Shown: positions 54,001-64,000, numbered from the stretch's first letter. The stretch is 64,000 bases of DNA from Athripsodes cinereus (GCA_947579605.1 OX388310.1:558001-622000); one strand, 5' to 3'. Notes: generated by a model not told the origin, from the sequence alone. A program made the numbers and translations.

Positions 54001-54084
54001 TTACAAGTTATGTTCAAATACAAAGTTATAGAATTACAGAAGGAATAATAACCTTTAGAGAAAGGAAAAAAAGTAGACGGTTCG

Positions 54085-54235
54085 GTTTAAAATGAAATAT
54101 CTTAAACTCAGCGATTAGATTTGCCACCCATCCTGAATCGCATGGATTGGACGATTTGCATGATTATAACGTACAGCTGGTCTACTGGCTACCCCACTTG
54201 TGACATATGCCGTGATGGAATAGTAGTAACACACT
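54085..54235 (+). mobile_element. SINE-A copy, plus orientation
   Basis: ATATCTTAAACTCAGCGATTAG, GCCACCCATCCTGAATCGC, CAGCTGGTCTACTGGCTACCCCACTTGTGAC and ATGCCGTGATGGAATAGTAGTAAC. The middle is shortened. Confidence 0.7.
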
Positions 54236-54764
54236 GTTTTCTTGAATGACTACAAATTCTAGTAATACATACAGTCAGTACATGAAAGTCATTCTTGCAA
54301 GAAATTACATAAAGAAACAAAACACTTCAAAATGTATAAACAAAAACCAATAAGTTATGTAAAAAATATTTGCATTCACGATAGATTAAAAAATATAATG
54401 TAGGCGAAATCAGGTCCGGTGTGAAAAATTAAAAACGCCCGAGGCTTTTCATCAGAAGCGTGGCGGCATTATATTATAGATACAGAAGCTATGTAAGGGA
54501 TACTGCAGAAAGATATCAAGTATCAGTGTGAAGTGTTACAAGGAAACTGCATCACACGAAAGTAGGTGTCTGTCTATAGAATAAAAGATTGTGGAAATAA
54601 GAAAACTGTAATCTTTTAGTAGACTGACATATTACATTCACTTCCTGAGGGCGATTTTACTGCTACTAGTGTTGTAATGAAAGTAGCTGGAATGTAATTT
54701 TATTGGATAAAATTATACTTTCAAATAAAAAAAAATGTTTCTATACTAGGTATATAATTTTATT

Positions 54765-55190
54765 TATTTATTCTTTACTGTCCATTGAAAACCAGTAATA
54801 TTATGTACAAAGAAATACAGCCACCTTAAATACAACCGTACAAGAAATATACCTACAGAGGATGAGTTTATCGCGTAGACGCATTTTCTTCCAATTAACG
54901 CAATTTCATGAAACCTTCACAAAAATCATATAAGGAAGTAAAAGAAAAGGTACAAAAGAAAAAAATAGATAGAAAAAGGGACTAAAAACATCTGCCAAAT
55001 TTTGAGTAAGAAACTAGTCTTTGACCGCTAGCTTGAAAGCGTCAAGAATGGGGAGTAACCTTATTCTGGAAGGCAGATTTTTCCAAAAGCAAGCACCATG
55101 AACAGAATACGATTTTTCGCACTTCCACGATTCAAGCAATGCGTTTTTAAAGAGTGAAGTCATCTTATTTTTAAAATCATATCGCTGTAT
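54765..55190 (-). pseudogene. LINE ORF2 C-terminus plus 3' UTR (GCGATAAACTC tail family)
   Basis: On the minus strand residues SYSVHGACFWKNLPSRIRLL then PILDAFKLAVKD and a stop (55,014) form the usual V.GA.FW..LP..IR......F...V ending of ORF2. The 3' UTR that follows (to 54,765) contains ACGCGATAAACTCATCCTCTG and ends in AGTAAAGAATAAATAAATA, the tail seen at 41.26 and 46.25 kb. The first 35 residues of the longer minus frame are antisense to the next feature and not part of this LINE. Confidence 0.6.
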
Positions 55191-55194
55191 GGGA

Positions 55195-55350
55195 TATATG
55201 TAGTCCGGGTTAGTTGGAAGATATCGCATTCTAGCGATAAACTCGCCCTCTATACATTGAATTTTACAACTGATATTTTTGTGATACTTTGTATTGATTT
55301 GAAATATTGTTACCAATGTACAGTGAAGAATAAAATAAATAAATAAGGAA
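55195..55350 (+). mobile_element. LINE 3' tail, plus orientation, facing its neighbour
   Basis: TAGTTGGAAGATATCGC, TAGCGATAAACTCGCCCTCTATAC and TGTACAGTGAAGAATAAAATAAATAAATAAG are the same 3' terminus as the previous entry but on the other strand. The two tails point away from each other across about 0.3 kb. Confidence 0.65.
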
Positions 55351-55424
55351 ATATATTTGAAACGTGTTTGAGATTCGAAATAAATAAAACAAGTGTTTTA
55401 TTCTACTATTAATAATATAAAATA

Positions 55425-56010
55425 TAAAAAAAACACTGTTTTATGTTTCACATTAATGTATACCAAAGTATACTACAATTACGCCTAGCGCTTTCACCAA
55501 TATATTGGCATCATCAGGGCGGAGTATAAAGTTCATACTCCGCCCTGATGATGCCAATATATTTTATATTTTATATTTTAGATTTACATACTTTGACTTT
55601 TTTCAGAAAATTTTAACTTTACTTTTTATCTAAAGACTAATGTGACTGAAGGACTAATTTCTAGTATTTTAGGATTTTTTGCTTTTATATTTATGTTTTT
55701 GTATTGTTTTAAGTATTGTATTATCGTTGTTTTTAAATTTAAATTTACTTTGACTTTTTTGGAGCATTTTAACTTTTACTTTTTTTTCCTCAAGATTGAA
55801 ACATTTCTGGTAAGAGTGGAATCTTCGCTGGTCTACATGTCAAATATATTGATTGTCAACATATTGTATAACGACTGTTTGATTCTAAATATTGTGAAAA
55901 TAAAAATAAAAAATAAAAATAAAAATATTGGTGAAAGCGCTAGGTGTAATTGTAGTATACTTTGGTATACATTAATGTGAAACATAAAACAGTGTTTTTT
56001 TATGTTTTAT
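55425..56010. repeat. Inverted repeat with hammerhead motif and 0.37-kb interruption
   Basis: The left arm (55,425-55,521) and its complement on the right are split: 55,540-55,558 carries the loop-proximal part (CATACTCCGCCCTGATGATGCC), and 55,926-56,010 carries the rest (ATTGGTGAAAGCGCTAGGTGTAATTG ... AACATAAAACAGTG). The 370 bp between is AT-rich with internally repeated TTGACTTTTTT/AACTTTTACTTT words and a 112-residue chance frame (55,642-55,980). Confidence 0.8.
55482..55521 (-). ncRNA. Hammerhead ribozyme motif, complete
   Basis: Minus strand: CGCC, CTGATGA, T, stem II GCCAAT-AT-ATTGGT, GAAA, palindrome GCGC, TA, GGCG. CGCC/GGCG form stem I, stem II is six pairs (one G-U), both core strings are intact and cleavage would follow UA. 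As at 27.5 kb, stem III is a four-base palindrome, suggesting action as a dimer. The plus strand carries the same motif split by the 370-bp interruption (CGCC at 55,541; GAAAGCGCTAGGTG at 55,933). Confidence 0.8.
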
Positions 56011-56060
56011 ATTATTAAAATGTTGTTTCACAATGTCAACACTGAAACATTAAATTTAAT

Positions 56061-56180
56061 ATTCTACTATTGTTTTATTCTGTGAGAGAGACGTCTTTCG
56101 TCTTATAAGGACATTGTCAATCAACAATGTCCTTATAAGACGAAAGACGTCTCTCTCACAGAATAAAACAATAGTAGAAT
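56061..56180. repeat. Perfect 57-bp inverted repeat, 6-bp loop
   Basis: Arms 56,061-56,117 and 56,124-56,180 are exact reverse complements around CAATCA. The right arm reads GTC...GAC, GAAA, GACGTC, TC: a stem II, GAAA core and palindromic stem III without the CTGATGA strand. An extruded hairpin of this size would be unstable in replication, which suggests recent formation. Confidence 0.9.
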
Positions 56181-56439
56181 AAAACACTTGTTTTATTTAT
56201 TTCGATATGGAATTCTACTACCTAAACACCGACACAGTAAAGTGTTTGAGATTATCGAGCTTAGATTTTTTTTAAAAGAATGTATTTTGTAAGCATTTTA
56301 TTTTTTACGCGCATAAAACATTTATAATATTTTTCGTATTCAAATTAATAAGTATTCATTGAAATATTAAAGTAGCCCCTCTATACTATAATGGACTAAA
56401 TCACTCGCAAACGAGTGGATGGTCTTGAGAAGAATAGAA

Positions 56440-56530
56440 TGTATTATTATCATGGTATCTACCAAAAGTGGGGCCGGCAGAAGACAAACTAAACGTAAAA
56501 AGCATACAGGTTGTCCTCTCTATACTTTCT
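56440..56530 (-). mobile_element. Degenerate SINE-A copy
   Basis: TATCATGGTATCTACCAAAAGTGGGGCCGGCAGAAGAC then AGCATACAGGTTGTCCTCTC keeps the order of the SINE-A 3' half with many changes. Confidence 0.5.
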
Positions 56531-58380
56531 GAATGAAAACTGAACTGGCGTCATAAACAATAGGTACCCAAACTAATAACAATTTATTTCATTGTTTAAA
56601 GCTCTTGCTTTATATATATATATAAGTAAGTTTGTTTGCACATGAATACTTACAAAGTTTATTTTAATGAATGTGTTTCGGTATGTTCTGAGGTGAAACA
56701 ATAATAATTTGTTCCGCTTATTAATTCCGTGAAACCTCATGCTTCAAACTAATTTGAAGTTGTCACTCACGTCGACGACGGCTGCTAAAGTTTTTTCAAG
56801 CACCAAGCAACAACCACTTTGCTCCGGTACATCGTACCACGCTACCGGCATCTAACAGCGGCCTACCTGCCTACTTGTATACCCTCCCAGTGTTAGGTAC
56901 ATAAGTAGGTAGGTACCCACTCAATACAACTTCTAGTAACACAGTATGTAGTGGTAGACAACACTTTTGGTAAAAGGTGCTGGTTGGGTCACGTAACATA
57001 AAGGCCAGGGACTCAGAAACATAATATAACAAAATTGTTGTCAATCTATTTATACATAGTTAAGCTCGTTATTAAACATTGTAGAGTGTGCTCTTACATA
57101 TCAATGTTTTAAGCCACTGCAATTCGTAAGTTCTTTGTTGTATTCTTCCATTTTATTTATCATCTACATTTTATTTCACAACTTATACAACAAGTTCTAT
57201 ATTATTATTTTATACATTTTATTCATTATTTATGTCTTACCCAAATGTTAAAAATTTCACACATTGAAAGGATTTAAGTAAGATTTGAGGTGACGTTTAT
57301 TTTGTAAAACTAATTATTAATTTGTGGGTATAAGCACAAACTATTTGAGTTTTACTATATTATTTTAATGATAGTCACAGTAATTTAGTAAGACAATTAC
57401 TTTGTTAGTCGAAACCAGGTAACTGTTCCTATTATTGATTAAAGTTAAACTCAGTTTGTGTTTATTTCCGTAAATTAATAAGTTTTCACTTAACATAAAT
57501 TAAAAATAATTTCACATCAATTTAATATCTGAATTAAAATAAGGATAGTGGTTTCCATGTATTTATTAATATTTTATTGCATAAAAAGGGCCACAAAACT
57601 GACAATAACTAATTTTTATCTCGATAAAAAGGTAATCTTTCAGAGACCAGCTTCCATCTAACAACATGCGATTTAATAAGTTTAAAAAAATGAAAAATAT
57701 TCAGGTTCTATTAATAAAACAAGATATAAGTTGAAATATGAAATATTTTAATCTTATAGTTAGCACACCGGCCTTATTTTAAATTGACCATACACTGAAT
57801 AATAATAGTATGAGAATTAGAAGACACTTCTGTATTAGTTGTTAGTTTAGGGGGGGGGGGGGGCTGGAAATCTACCTGAACCTCCCTATGCTGAGATAGG
57901 GGATGGGGGGTGGGGCTGGAAAGAGTTGGCAACTTACTCCTGTATGATTGATGGTGCACTCAACACCGAGACTAATGTTGTTAATTTCGGAGAATCGATA
58001 TTCAAATTTATTTCTATTTCTATAATAAAGACATTTATTTGTTTCATTATTTCTTTCTATAGGTACATAGCTACTCCCAAAGCTGCATTAGGTATACACA
58101 ATTTTTATTATTCCATTTGCTTCTCACTTTTTGACTGTCTTGTAAAAGACATGTTAGCATTCTTAAAATATCACTTACGAGACATCATTCTCACCTTGTA
58201 TTCAGTAATGAGGTATTGTTTGCCTCTTTAATGACTAAGTTTATGGCACGGAGAAGACGGCATTTATGAACAATCTGGTGGTTACCCGAATTGCTAGAAA
58301 GGTCACAATAGCGTAGATAAAAAGAAAGAGACACAAAAAAATAAATGAATAAATATTCTCTCCGAATTTATTTTCTTATA
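56531..58380. other. Spacer with G14 run, no gene seen
   Basis: A (TA)n run lies near 56,612-56,623 and 14 consecutive G at 57,850-57,863. A patch with higher GC at 56,760-56,890 has no coding motif. A 101-residue frame (57,926-58,231) is hydrophobic and unsupported. Confidence 0.4.
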
Positions 58381-58383
58381 TTT

Positions 58384-58450
58384 AAGATTCGAAAAGTCTC
58401 ATATTTGGGCCACATCTTGCGAGGCGATAAATATCAGCTTCTGCATACGT
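58384..58450 (+). pseudogene. Small LINE ORF2 fragment
   Basis: KIRKVSYLGHILRGDKYQLL is read from the plus strand. The YLGHI.RG..Y.LL motif is typical of the region after the reverse transcriptase in one class of non-LTR elements. Nothing recognisable continues on either side. Confidence 0.55.
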
Positions 58451-59210
58451 GAATTAAACACGCAGATTATGATACCACGCTTTAAAAAAAACATAAAGTA
58501 TGAAAATTGAAGATGTAAAATGTAATGACATAGGTAAAGTCACTTTATTTTAACAACACCTTAACCTTTTTAACGGAGCACTCGAAATAACAAAACTAAT
58601 TTGAAAAAAAAAATGAAAATTCTGTGCTTACTTTATTTGTTCCACACAACTAACTTTTTACGTAGGTTAATATAGATAGCATTAAAGTTTACTGGTTCAT
58701 TTATTATGTAAAAGTATCGTAGATATGAGTATCTATTAGATATTTATCAGCATAAAGCTCTATAGAGAAAGCTTGTTGTGTCTGGATATTGAAATATCTG
58801 AATACATCGTAAAATATCCATATGATAAAGGTAGTAGTAACAATTTCCTCAGCCGTTATCAGAAATCAACCAATTGAGGTTTATTAAAAATCAATTCATG
58901 TTCTTGAACCATTCCACGTGATTTAATGAGTCTGATTTCGGAAGCAGAACAATAAAAAAGCTTGATGAGAATTTGCTTGTTGATGGTGAGTAAGGGTTGT
59001 TCGTGTGACATGCAATATGATGATTTGTAGTAAAGAGATACCAAAGCCCCATAGAAATAGTCACAGGAACAGTGTAAACTGTTATTATTAAAGACTTGTT
59101 CCTTTTTCCAATAAAGCTCCTACAATGGATTTATTATTCAGTATGATCTCATGGCAGAATTTAAAAAACAGGACAATCTGAAAAGTTCAGTTGATAATAC
59201 TGTTAATATG
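58451..59210. other. AT-rich spacer, no gene seen
   Basis: A 61-residue minus frame (58,859-59,044) has no motif. Confidence 0.4.
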
Positions 59211-59214
59211 GACG

Positions 59215-59375
59215 ATTCAATTACTTATTTGTGACCATCTCAAGGGCTTCGTGATTTCTCCTAAACAATAGCGTTTTCACCTTGCTCCTGAATGTCGTGG
59301 TAAGTTAATTCTCTCTCAGGTCTGTAGCCAATCTTTTCCAGGCAGTTGACGCGGAGACCTTGAAGCTCTTTTCTG
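59215..59375 (-). pseudogene. LINE ORF2 C-terminal fragment
   Basis: Minus strand: KSFKVSASTAWKRLATDLRE, N, a stop, LTTTFRSKVKTLLF then RRNHEALEMV. It follows the W..L...LR.....TFRSK.KTLLF pattern of ORF2 C-termini with one in-frame stop. Confidence 0.65.
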
Positions 59376-60480
59376 CTAATTTTGAAGTATTTGCTTCATT
59401 AGATATAAAATGTTTTTAGATATAAATGCTAAGATTCTACGAGATATAAAACATAAAGACCAGTTACGGTATCTTTTGTTGAGAAACTGACTTGTTTTAA
59501 GATGAAAACATTTCTTCAATTTTTTTTTTATTAGTAAACGTTTTAATTTCTAGACAACAACTATCAGTAAAATGAAAATTTTCCGTCACTTGAATTACAA
59601 TTTTCATTCATTGTTCTTTGAATCAGAATTCTTTTTTCATTATCAATAACTTCATGCTTTTTGGTTCTTTCTTTACTTTTTGGTTCTGAAATTGATCCAG
59701 CAAACTGTATGGAAAAATATCTGAATCAATAAAATAGCAAAGTAAAGAAAGAAAACAAGCAAAAAGATATTCTATTGAAAGAGACAAGTAACTGTTACCT
59801 ATCTTTAGTTCCTGCTCTTTTGTAGTTGAACCATTTACAACCATAGTAGACTATAGAGAACAGATAATGTTCCCTGTGTACAACCACAAATATCTACTCC
59901 AAGGGAAGAGTGTATCTACGAGGTAGGTACCAATGTAGGTACCAACCTGTTTATTTTATTCATACACCACTAAGGAATTAACACTTTAGGAGTAGGGATA
60001 TCATTTTTAGGTGCTTTCCAAATCGCCTCATTAATTATTTTTATAAGGTACCTATACCTAAGTGAAATATTTTGGAATAAAAATGCAAGGCGTGTTGGTA
60101 GGTACCTCAAGTCTCATGTCGTTTTTACTTTGAGACTCTTCTATGTTGACATAAAGAAATATTTTGTAGGTACTTCTTTTACATTTTTTTTATCACATTT
60201 CTACAAATATTCATGCTAATTCTACATTTACTATTTATATATATTTTTCAAAACAACTTTTTTTTTTCGATATAAAATGAAGATTTTTGGGTAGATATAA
60301 TTAAACTCATTTGAGTGAAAATTAAGGTTTTTTAAATATTGAATACTTAAACATTACTTTTTTGTTTCACAAACGTTTTTTCATTCATTTCAAGTAAGCT
60401 ACTAACCCTTGTAAAATGTCTTAGCTTAAACTATATATTATAATGTAGGTTAGTTTCTTTTATTATTTAGGTTTAAATAA
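59376..60480. other. AT-rich spacer, no gene seen
   Basis: A 73-residue minus frame (59,623-59,844) shows no motif. Several TAGGTACCTA strings occur here. Confidence 0.4.
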
Positions 60481-60484
60481 CTCT

Positions 60485-60520
60485 TGTTCTGAGGATGCCG
60501 CAAGGCAAAAGCGCTATGCA
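60485..60520 (+). ncRNA. Degenerate hammerhead motif, plus strand
   Basis: CTGAGGA (one change from CTGATGA), stem II GCC-GCAA-GGC, AAAA (GAAA expected), palindrome GCGC, TA. Stem I is not evident. It is probably an inactive relative of the motif at 55.5 kb, which shares the GCGC/TA end. Confidence 0.5.
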
Positions 60521-61029
60521 AAAAGTATATAAGTATTTATTCATCAATTGAATAGATACAGTATCACAGTGAAAATGAACAGTTTTTTTGTATGCGTTTT
60601 CAATTTTCTATAATATTCACAGGATTAACGCACAAACATTAAATTTAACTAATATACCAAAATTATTTTTTTATTGACGCATTTTTTTTTCTATATACAA
60701 AGGTGAGTATACTTCTTTTAATTTTCATTATTATTCATAATATTCTCTAGTTTACAATAATTTATCGTAATATCAACCTATGTATCTTCGCTTTACTATC
60801 GTGTTGTATAAGGTTTATAATATGTACATAAGTATGTATGAGATTCACTAGACCGCAAGTGTGTGTGCGGTGGGAAGTAGGTAAATTATTGTATACCATT
60901 TACCTAGTACCAAAATGTTTCGACTTTATCCATGAAGGTATTTAATACAAGGGATAAAGCATTTATTATTCATATAACAAAATCTTAAATATTGTAAGCC
61001 AACAACAAGCATCAACATAGGTAAAACTT

Positions 61030-61690
61030 AAATCATGTCGCCAAAAAACAGCAGCATAACAATAAAGGGAAAATAATAGAAACTTTAGATGATTATGTTT
61101 ACCTAGGTCATAAAAATAAAGCTCGGCAAGGAAAATCAAACAGCAGAAATTGCTAGACGAATAGAACTGGAATGGGCTGCATTCTCTAAACTGAAATATA
61201 TATATTTAAAAATAATGTAGTGCCCATAAGTCTTAAGAGAAAGCTCTATGGTTCGTGTGTCCTGCCGGTGACTACATATGGGCTGGAGACTATGATGCTA
61301 AAACTTGGGAACAAACGGTTACTGAGGTGTGTACAGCGTGACATGGAGAGACAAATGCTAGGCATTTGCTCGAGAGACTAAATAAGAAACGAAACCATTC
61401 GACGCAAGACAAAAGTTGTCGACATTGTAGATATGTAAAGTCTCCAAGCTAAAATGGCAATGGGCTGGTCATGTGGCAAGGCGAGAGGATGGCAGGTGGA
61501 CTTCCAGAATTCTTGAATGGAGGCCGTGGGAGGACAAAAGAAGTATTGGAAGACCCCAAAAAAGATGGGTCGACGATATTATCCAGGTGATGGGAAAACA
61601 GTGGTGTCGAGTTGTTCGAGATCGAAAAGTGTGGAAAAGTTATGAAGAGGCCTATATTCAGCAGTGGAGAGAAGAAGGTTAGCAGTAAGT
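61030..61690 (+). pseudogene. RTE-like LINE ORF2, 3' third, broken frame
   Basis: Reading with shifts: LDDYVYLG, then KENQTAEIARRIELEWAAF, GSCVLPVTTYGLET, RCVQRDMERQMLGICSRD, a stop, IRNETIRRKTKVVDIVD, a shift near 61,430, KLKWQWAGHVARREDGRW, SRILEWRPW, GRPQKRWVDDI and EEAYIQQWREEG with a natural stop at 61,680. These blocks in this order (YLG, ARRI...W.AF, VLP..TYG.ET, R..ERQMLGI, W.WAGHVAR, WRP, GRP..RW.DD, AY.QQW) are the classic C-terminal half of RTE-type retrotransposon reverse transcriptases. Domains before YLG are absent, so it is a 5'-truncated dead copy. Confidence 0.85.
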
Positions 61691-62150
61691 TAGCCAGTTT
61701 ATTTTGTAAAACTAATTTACAACATTAACTACAATCCCCTTCGATGTATCATATTCATGTTTTATGATAACAGACAGAATTCATACTTATGTATACAAAC
61801 ACAAGAAACTATACAAGAGATAGTCACTAGTTAATATTAACAGATGTTACAGCTGCATTTGCCACAATACCTTAAACACCCACTACATACCTCTGTTCTC
61901 CTGATACTCATACTTTGTACAGTACAATTCAGCAATAACAAACTAACAACTAAAACAACATAACTTGTATGTTTTTACATACTTTCTAGTGACTACTAAA
62001 CCGCCCATTAGGTACCTCTTTCTCCTGCTAGTTTCCTGGTATCACTACTCTAAAAATTATTCAGTACTAGAGTTGAAACCCTAGTTTTTATTTGAAAAAT
62101 ACCATTTTAATTGAATTTCTTGTTGATATAATCTTCATTATCAAAATAAA
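61691..62150. other. Spacer, no gene seen
   Basis: AT-rich, nothing recognised. Confidence 0.4.
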
Positions 62151-62154
62151 TTTG

Positions 62155-62205
62155 TAAAAAAGGCGAACTCTCTGCCTTAAGGCAATGTCCTTCAGTATAT
62201 CTTAT
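62155..62205 (-). mobile_element. LINE 3' tail fragment (second copy of 45.8-kb type)
   Basis: AAAAAAGGCGAACTCTCTGCCTTAAGGCAATGTCCTTCAG parallels the segment at 45.83 kb. Confidence 0.4.
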
Positions 62206-62399
62206 ATCGACATAAAGAATAGACCTGATAAAGAATATTTCTCAACAGACACCTCATCTGCACAAGCAAAAGAATGTACAAACTCTCTTTAGTAGGTAAC
62301 ATGAAATGTGTACTAATGCTTACGATTCGACTTAGACTGGTTTCAGTACACTTTAATTGCAGTACGTTCACCAATACCACCACACACAAAAAATGTGAA

Positions 62400-62485
62400 T
62401 CGGAGCTAATGAAGTCTAAAGCTTCCAATCAGAAGATTTGTGGTTCAAATCCAATTCCCAACCTCCGTCTCTGCCATAAAAGGTA
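62400..62485 (+). mobile_element. Possible tRNA-like SINE head
   Basis: GGAGCTAATGAAGTC could be an A box and GTGGTTCAAATCC is a good B-box match about 40 bp later, followed by AATTCCCAACC. No second copy of the body was found in the window. Confidence 0.4.
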
Positions 62486-63320
62486 ACATTTAGTTAACGA
62501 GAGTTTATGTTGATTTAGTTTCATCGATTCATTTTGTTAAAGAAAATATCTTAAAAAGATGGAGAACTTGTATAAAGAGTACTTTTACATCAAAAATTTT
62601 CATTCAAGTCCAAAACGCAAAAATGCACAAACAATTTCAAATATTAACATTACAATCATTGTTTAGTTTAAACAGAAGTCGAGAAAGTTTTACAAAGTGA
62701 CAATACATAAGTTGTAAAAGAGTCTACTGCAGTTAATAATTTATTACAACTTGTAATCCAAACTACACTAAACATAGGTAGGTAATTATAAATATCAGTG
62801 GCCATTGTCAGTTTGAACAAACAACATTTTATAAAGTTTAGAATGTTCGACTGCGAGAGACACACAAAGTATTTTCGATTAGGTGGTTGGTAGCCTGAAG
62901 TACTGCAAATCGTTTGTATTGAAATTATTTTGGAGTTTTTATTGTTTTTTATAAACAAATACATTAAGGTTTGCACCCTCCCTCACCCATGAATGTTACA
63001 GGAATGGCAGTTCTATGTCATCTTTGCTCCTCATGTTAATCCTTTCTAAGAAAAGGCTCAATGTTCTTCTGAAAAGTTCTTCCTGACAAAAACCGTTAAG
63101 CTTAGAATTAGCTTACAGTTACGTATTTTTTACGTATTTGTTATTTGCTTAGAGTTTAGACGTATTCGAAAGATTTAAGACTATTATCGAAGTTTCTCAA
63201 CTATGTAAATACATTTTTAAACATAGATATGTTTATCCATACAACAAAACATTTTTTTTTCGACATAACCTAATACTGTCACGGTATTTGCGAACAATTA
63301 TGTAACTAACTGTAAACTAA
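62486..63320. other. AT-rich spacer, no gene seen
   Basis: A 102-residue minus frame (62,668-62,976) has no recognisable motif. Confidence 0.4.
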
Positions 63321-63324
63321 CTAA

Positions 63325-63368
63325 CTATGTGCTATGAACATACAAGCCATCCTCTTTGTTCCATATGA
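63325..63368 (-). mobile_element. Degenerate SINE-A fragment
   Basis: GAACATACAAGCCATCCTCTTTGTTCC matches the central SINE-A word CAAGC.(G/A)TCCTCT. Confidence 0.4.
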
Positions 63369-63624
63369 GTGGCTTGAAATCGAAAATGAACAAATCCATT
63401 TCAAGTCAAATGTCAGAAGAGCTCAATAACTATTAGAATTTTGACTGTTTTTAATGCTAAGTTTTCTTTTTTTTCTTCACTACTTTTCACATATATTTCA
63501 TAAGAAAATACTTTTTTGGAAAATGCAGTTTTATAGAACTCAACAAAAAAATATTTTTCCATACTACGATTAAATAGATCGCAATTATTATAGGTTTCAA
63601 TTATAGATCACAATATAACATGCA

Positions 63625-63895
63625 ATGACAGCCCAAAATTCTGCATTGGACAGAGTGGCAGAGAAGTCAAGTTAAAGAATAAATATCAAGAACACAAGAA
63701 AGCTATTACTAGTCATCATTTTAAATCAGAGATAGCAGATCGTGTAATAGAAGCAGGACATTCTTTAAAAGAAAACAACATGTAATTATTGCACAAATGC
63801 CCAAAAGGCCGGAAAATTAATCTTTTAGAATTTGTAGAAATAAAAAAACAAAAAAAATCATCAGTTCCAATAATGTAATAAACATCCAAATTTCC
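63625..63895 (+). pseudogene. Penelope-like element GIY-YIG nuclease remnant
   Basis: The plus strand reads KFCIGQSGREVK (the Y-I-G-Q-T/S-G-R core from 63,639), then YQEHKKAITSHH, EIADRVIEAGHSLKENNM, a stop, LLHKCPKGRKINLLEFVEI. The order IGQ.GR...R..EH..A........A.H....H......I.H...KG.K.NLLE..EI is that of the C-terminal GIY-YIG endonuclease of Penelope-like retroelements. The first catalytic tyrosine strand and the reverse transcriptase are not recognisable upstream, and there is at least one in-frame stop. It supports Penelope-like elements as the source of the hammerhead palindromes in this window, although none is directly attached. Confidence 0.75.
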
Positions 63896-64000
63896 CCGAA
63901 AGGCTCCTGAGTCAAATATTATTCATAATAAAATTATAAAAGTGCTAAATTTAAATCTCTTTTAATTCTACAATATTAAAGGCTTTAAAAGTAGATGTTT

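Noticed and set aside
57926..58231. 101-residue plus frame as a membrane protein
   Set aside because: Hydrophobic runs are expected from AT-rich DNA; there is no supporting motif or context.
61473..61682. Small stand-alone 69-residue gene
   Set aside because: It is the C-terminal end of a longer RTE-like LINE that continues upstream through a stop and frameshifts; the start is arbitrary.

Overview
This window looks like gene-poor, AT-rich nuclear DNA of an insect, most likely a moth or butterfly. The basis is many TAGGTACC/GGTAGGTA strings, the types of LINE tails present, short tRNA-derived SINEs, and hAT-like and TTAA (piggyBac-type) terminal-repeat elements. I found no host protein-coding gene. 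Every longer open frame I could recognise is a piece of a transposable element, and most of the rest look like chance frames.

Layout. Positions 1-13.4 kb hold scattered SINE and LINE 3' ends, a perfect 77-bp inverted repeat (5.4 kb), an inverted-repeat element (7.9-8.2 kb), a terminal-inverted-repeat element (8.9-9.3 kb) and a hAT-type MITE with an 8-bp target duplication (12.7-13.0 kb). Positions 13,434-22,555 are one young LTR retrotransposon with very long (2,373 bp) apparently identical LTRs, a 4-bp target duplication (TGCT) and a 3.4-kb internal region without gag or pol, so a LARD-like non-autonomous element. Its 5' LTR carries a 960-bp TTAA-flanked piggyBac-type insertion, and its 3' LTR preserves the empty site. 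A diverged solo LTR of the same family lies inverted at 50,665-53,143 (target duplication ATGG).

Positions 22.6-29.7 kb are more LINE/SINE debris, a hammerhead-ribozyme-like inverted repeat (27.5 kb) and a hAT-like element (28.1-29.0 kb). Positions 29,724-38,015 are a tandem array of 60 seemingly identical 138-bp units. Each unit is a truncated SINE insertion (126 bp) plus one copy of its own 12-bp target duplication, so the array reads TSD-(SINE-TSD)x60. Positions 38-64 kb return to dispersed repeats, LINE ORF2 C-terminal pseudogenes, several hammerhead-centred palindromes (38.3, 38.8, 40.2, 42.0, 55.5, 56.1, 60.5 kb) and, near the right edge, a decayed Penelope-like GIY-YIG nuclease piece.

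How the parts fit. One SINE family (SINE-A, about 20 dispersed copies plus the array) shares its 3' end with LINE fragments at 43.5 and 50.0 kb, which suggests that LINE mobilised it. The hammerhead-like palindromes and the GIY-YIG fragment are together consistent with Penelope-like retroelements. SINE-A, SINE-B and SINE-C are local names used only here. All calls come from reading the sequence; no database search was run.
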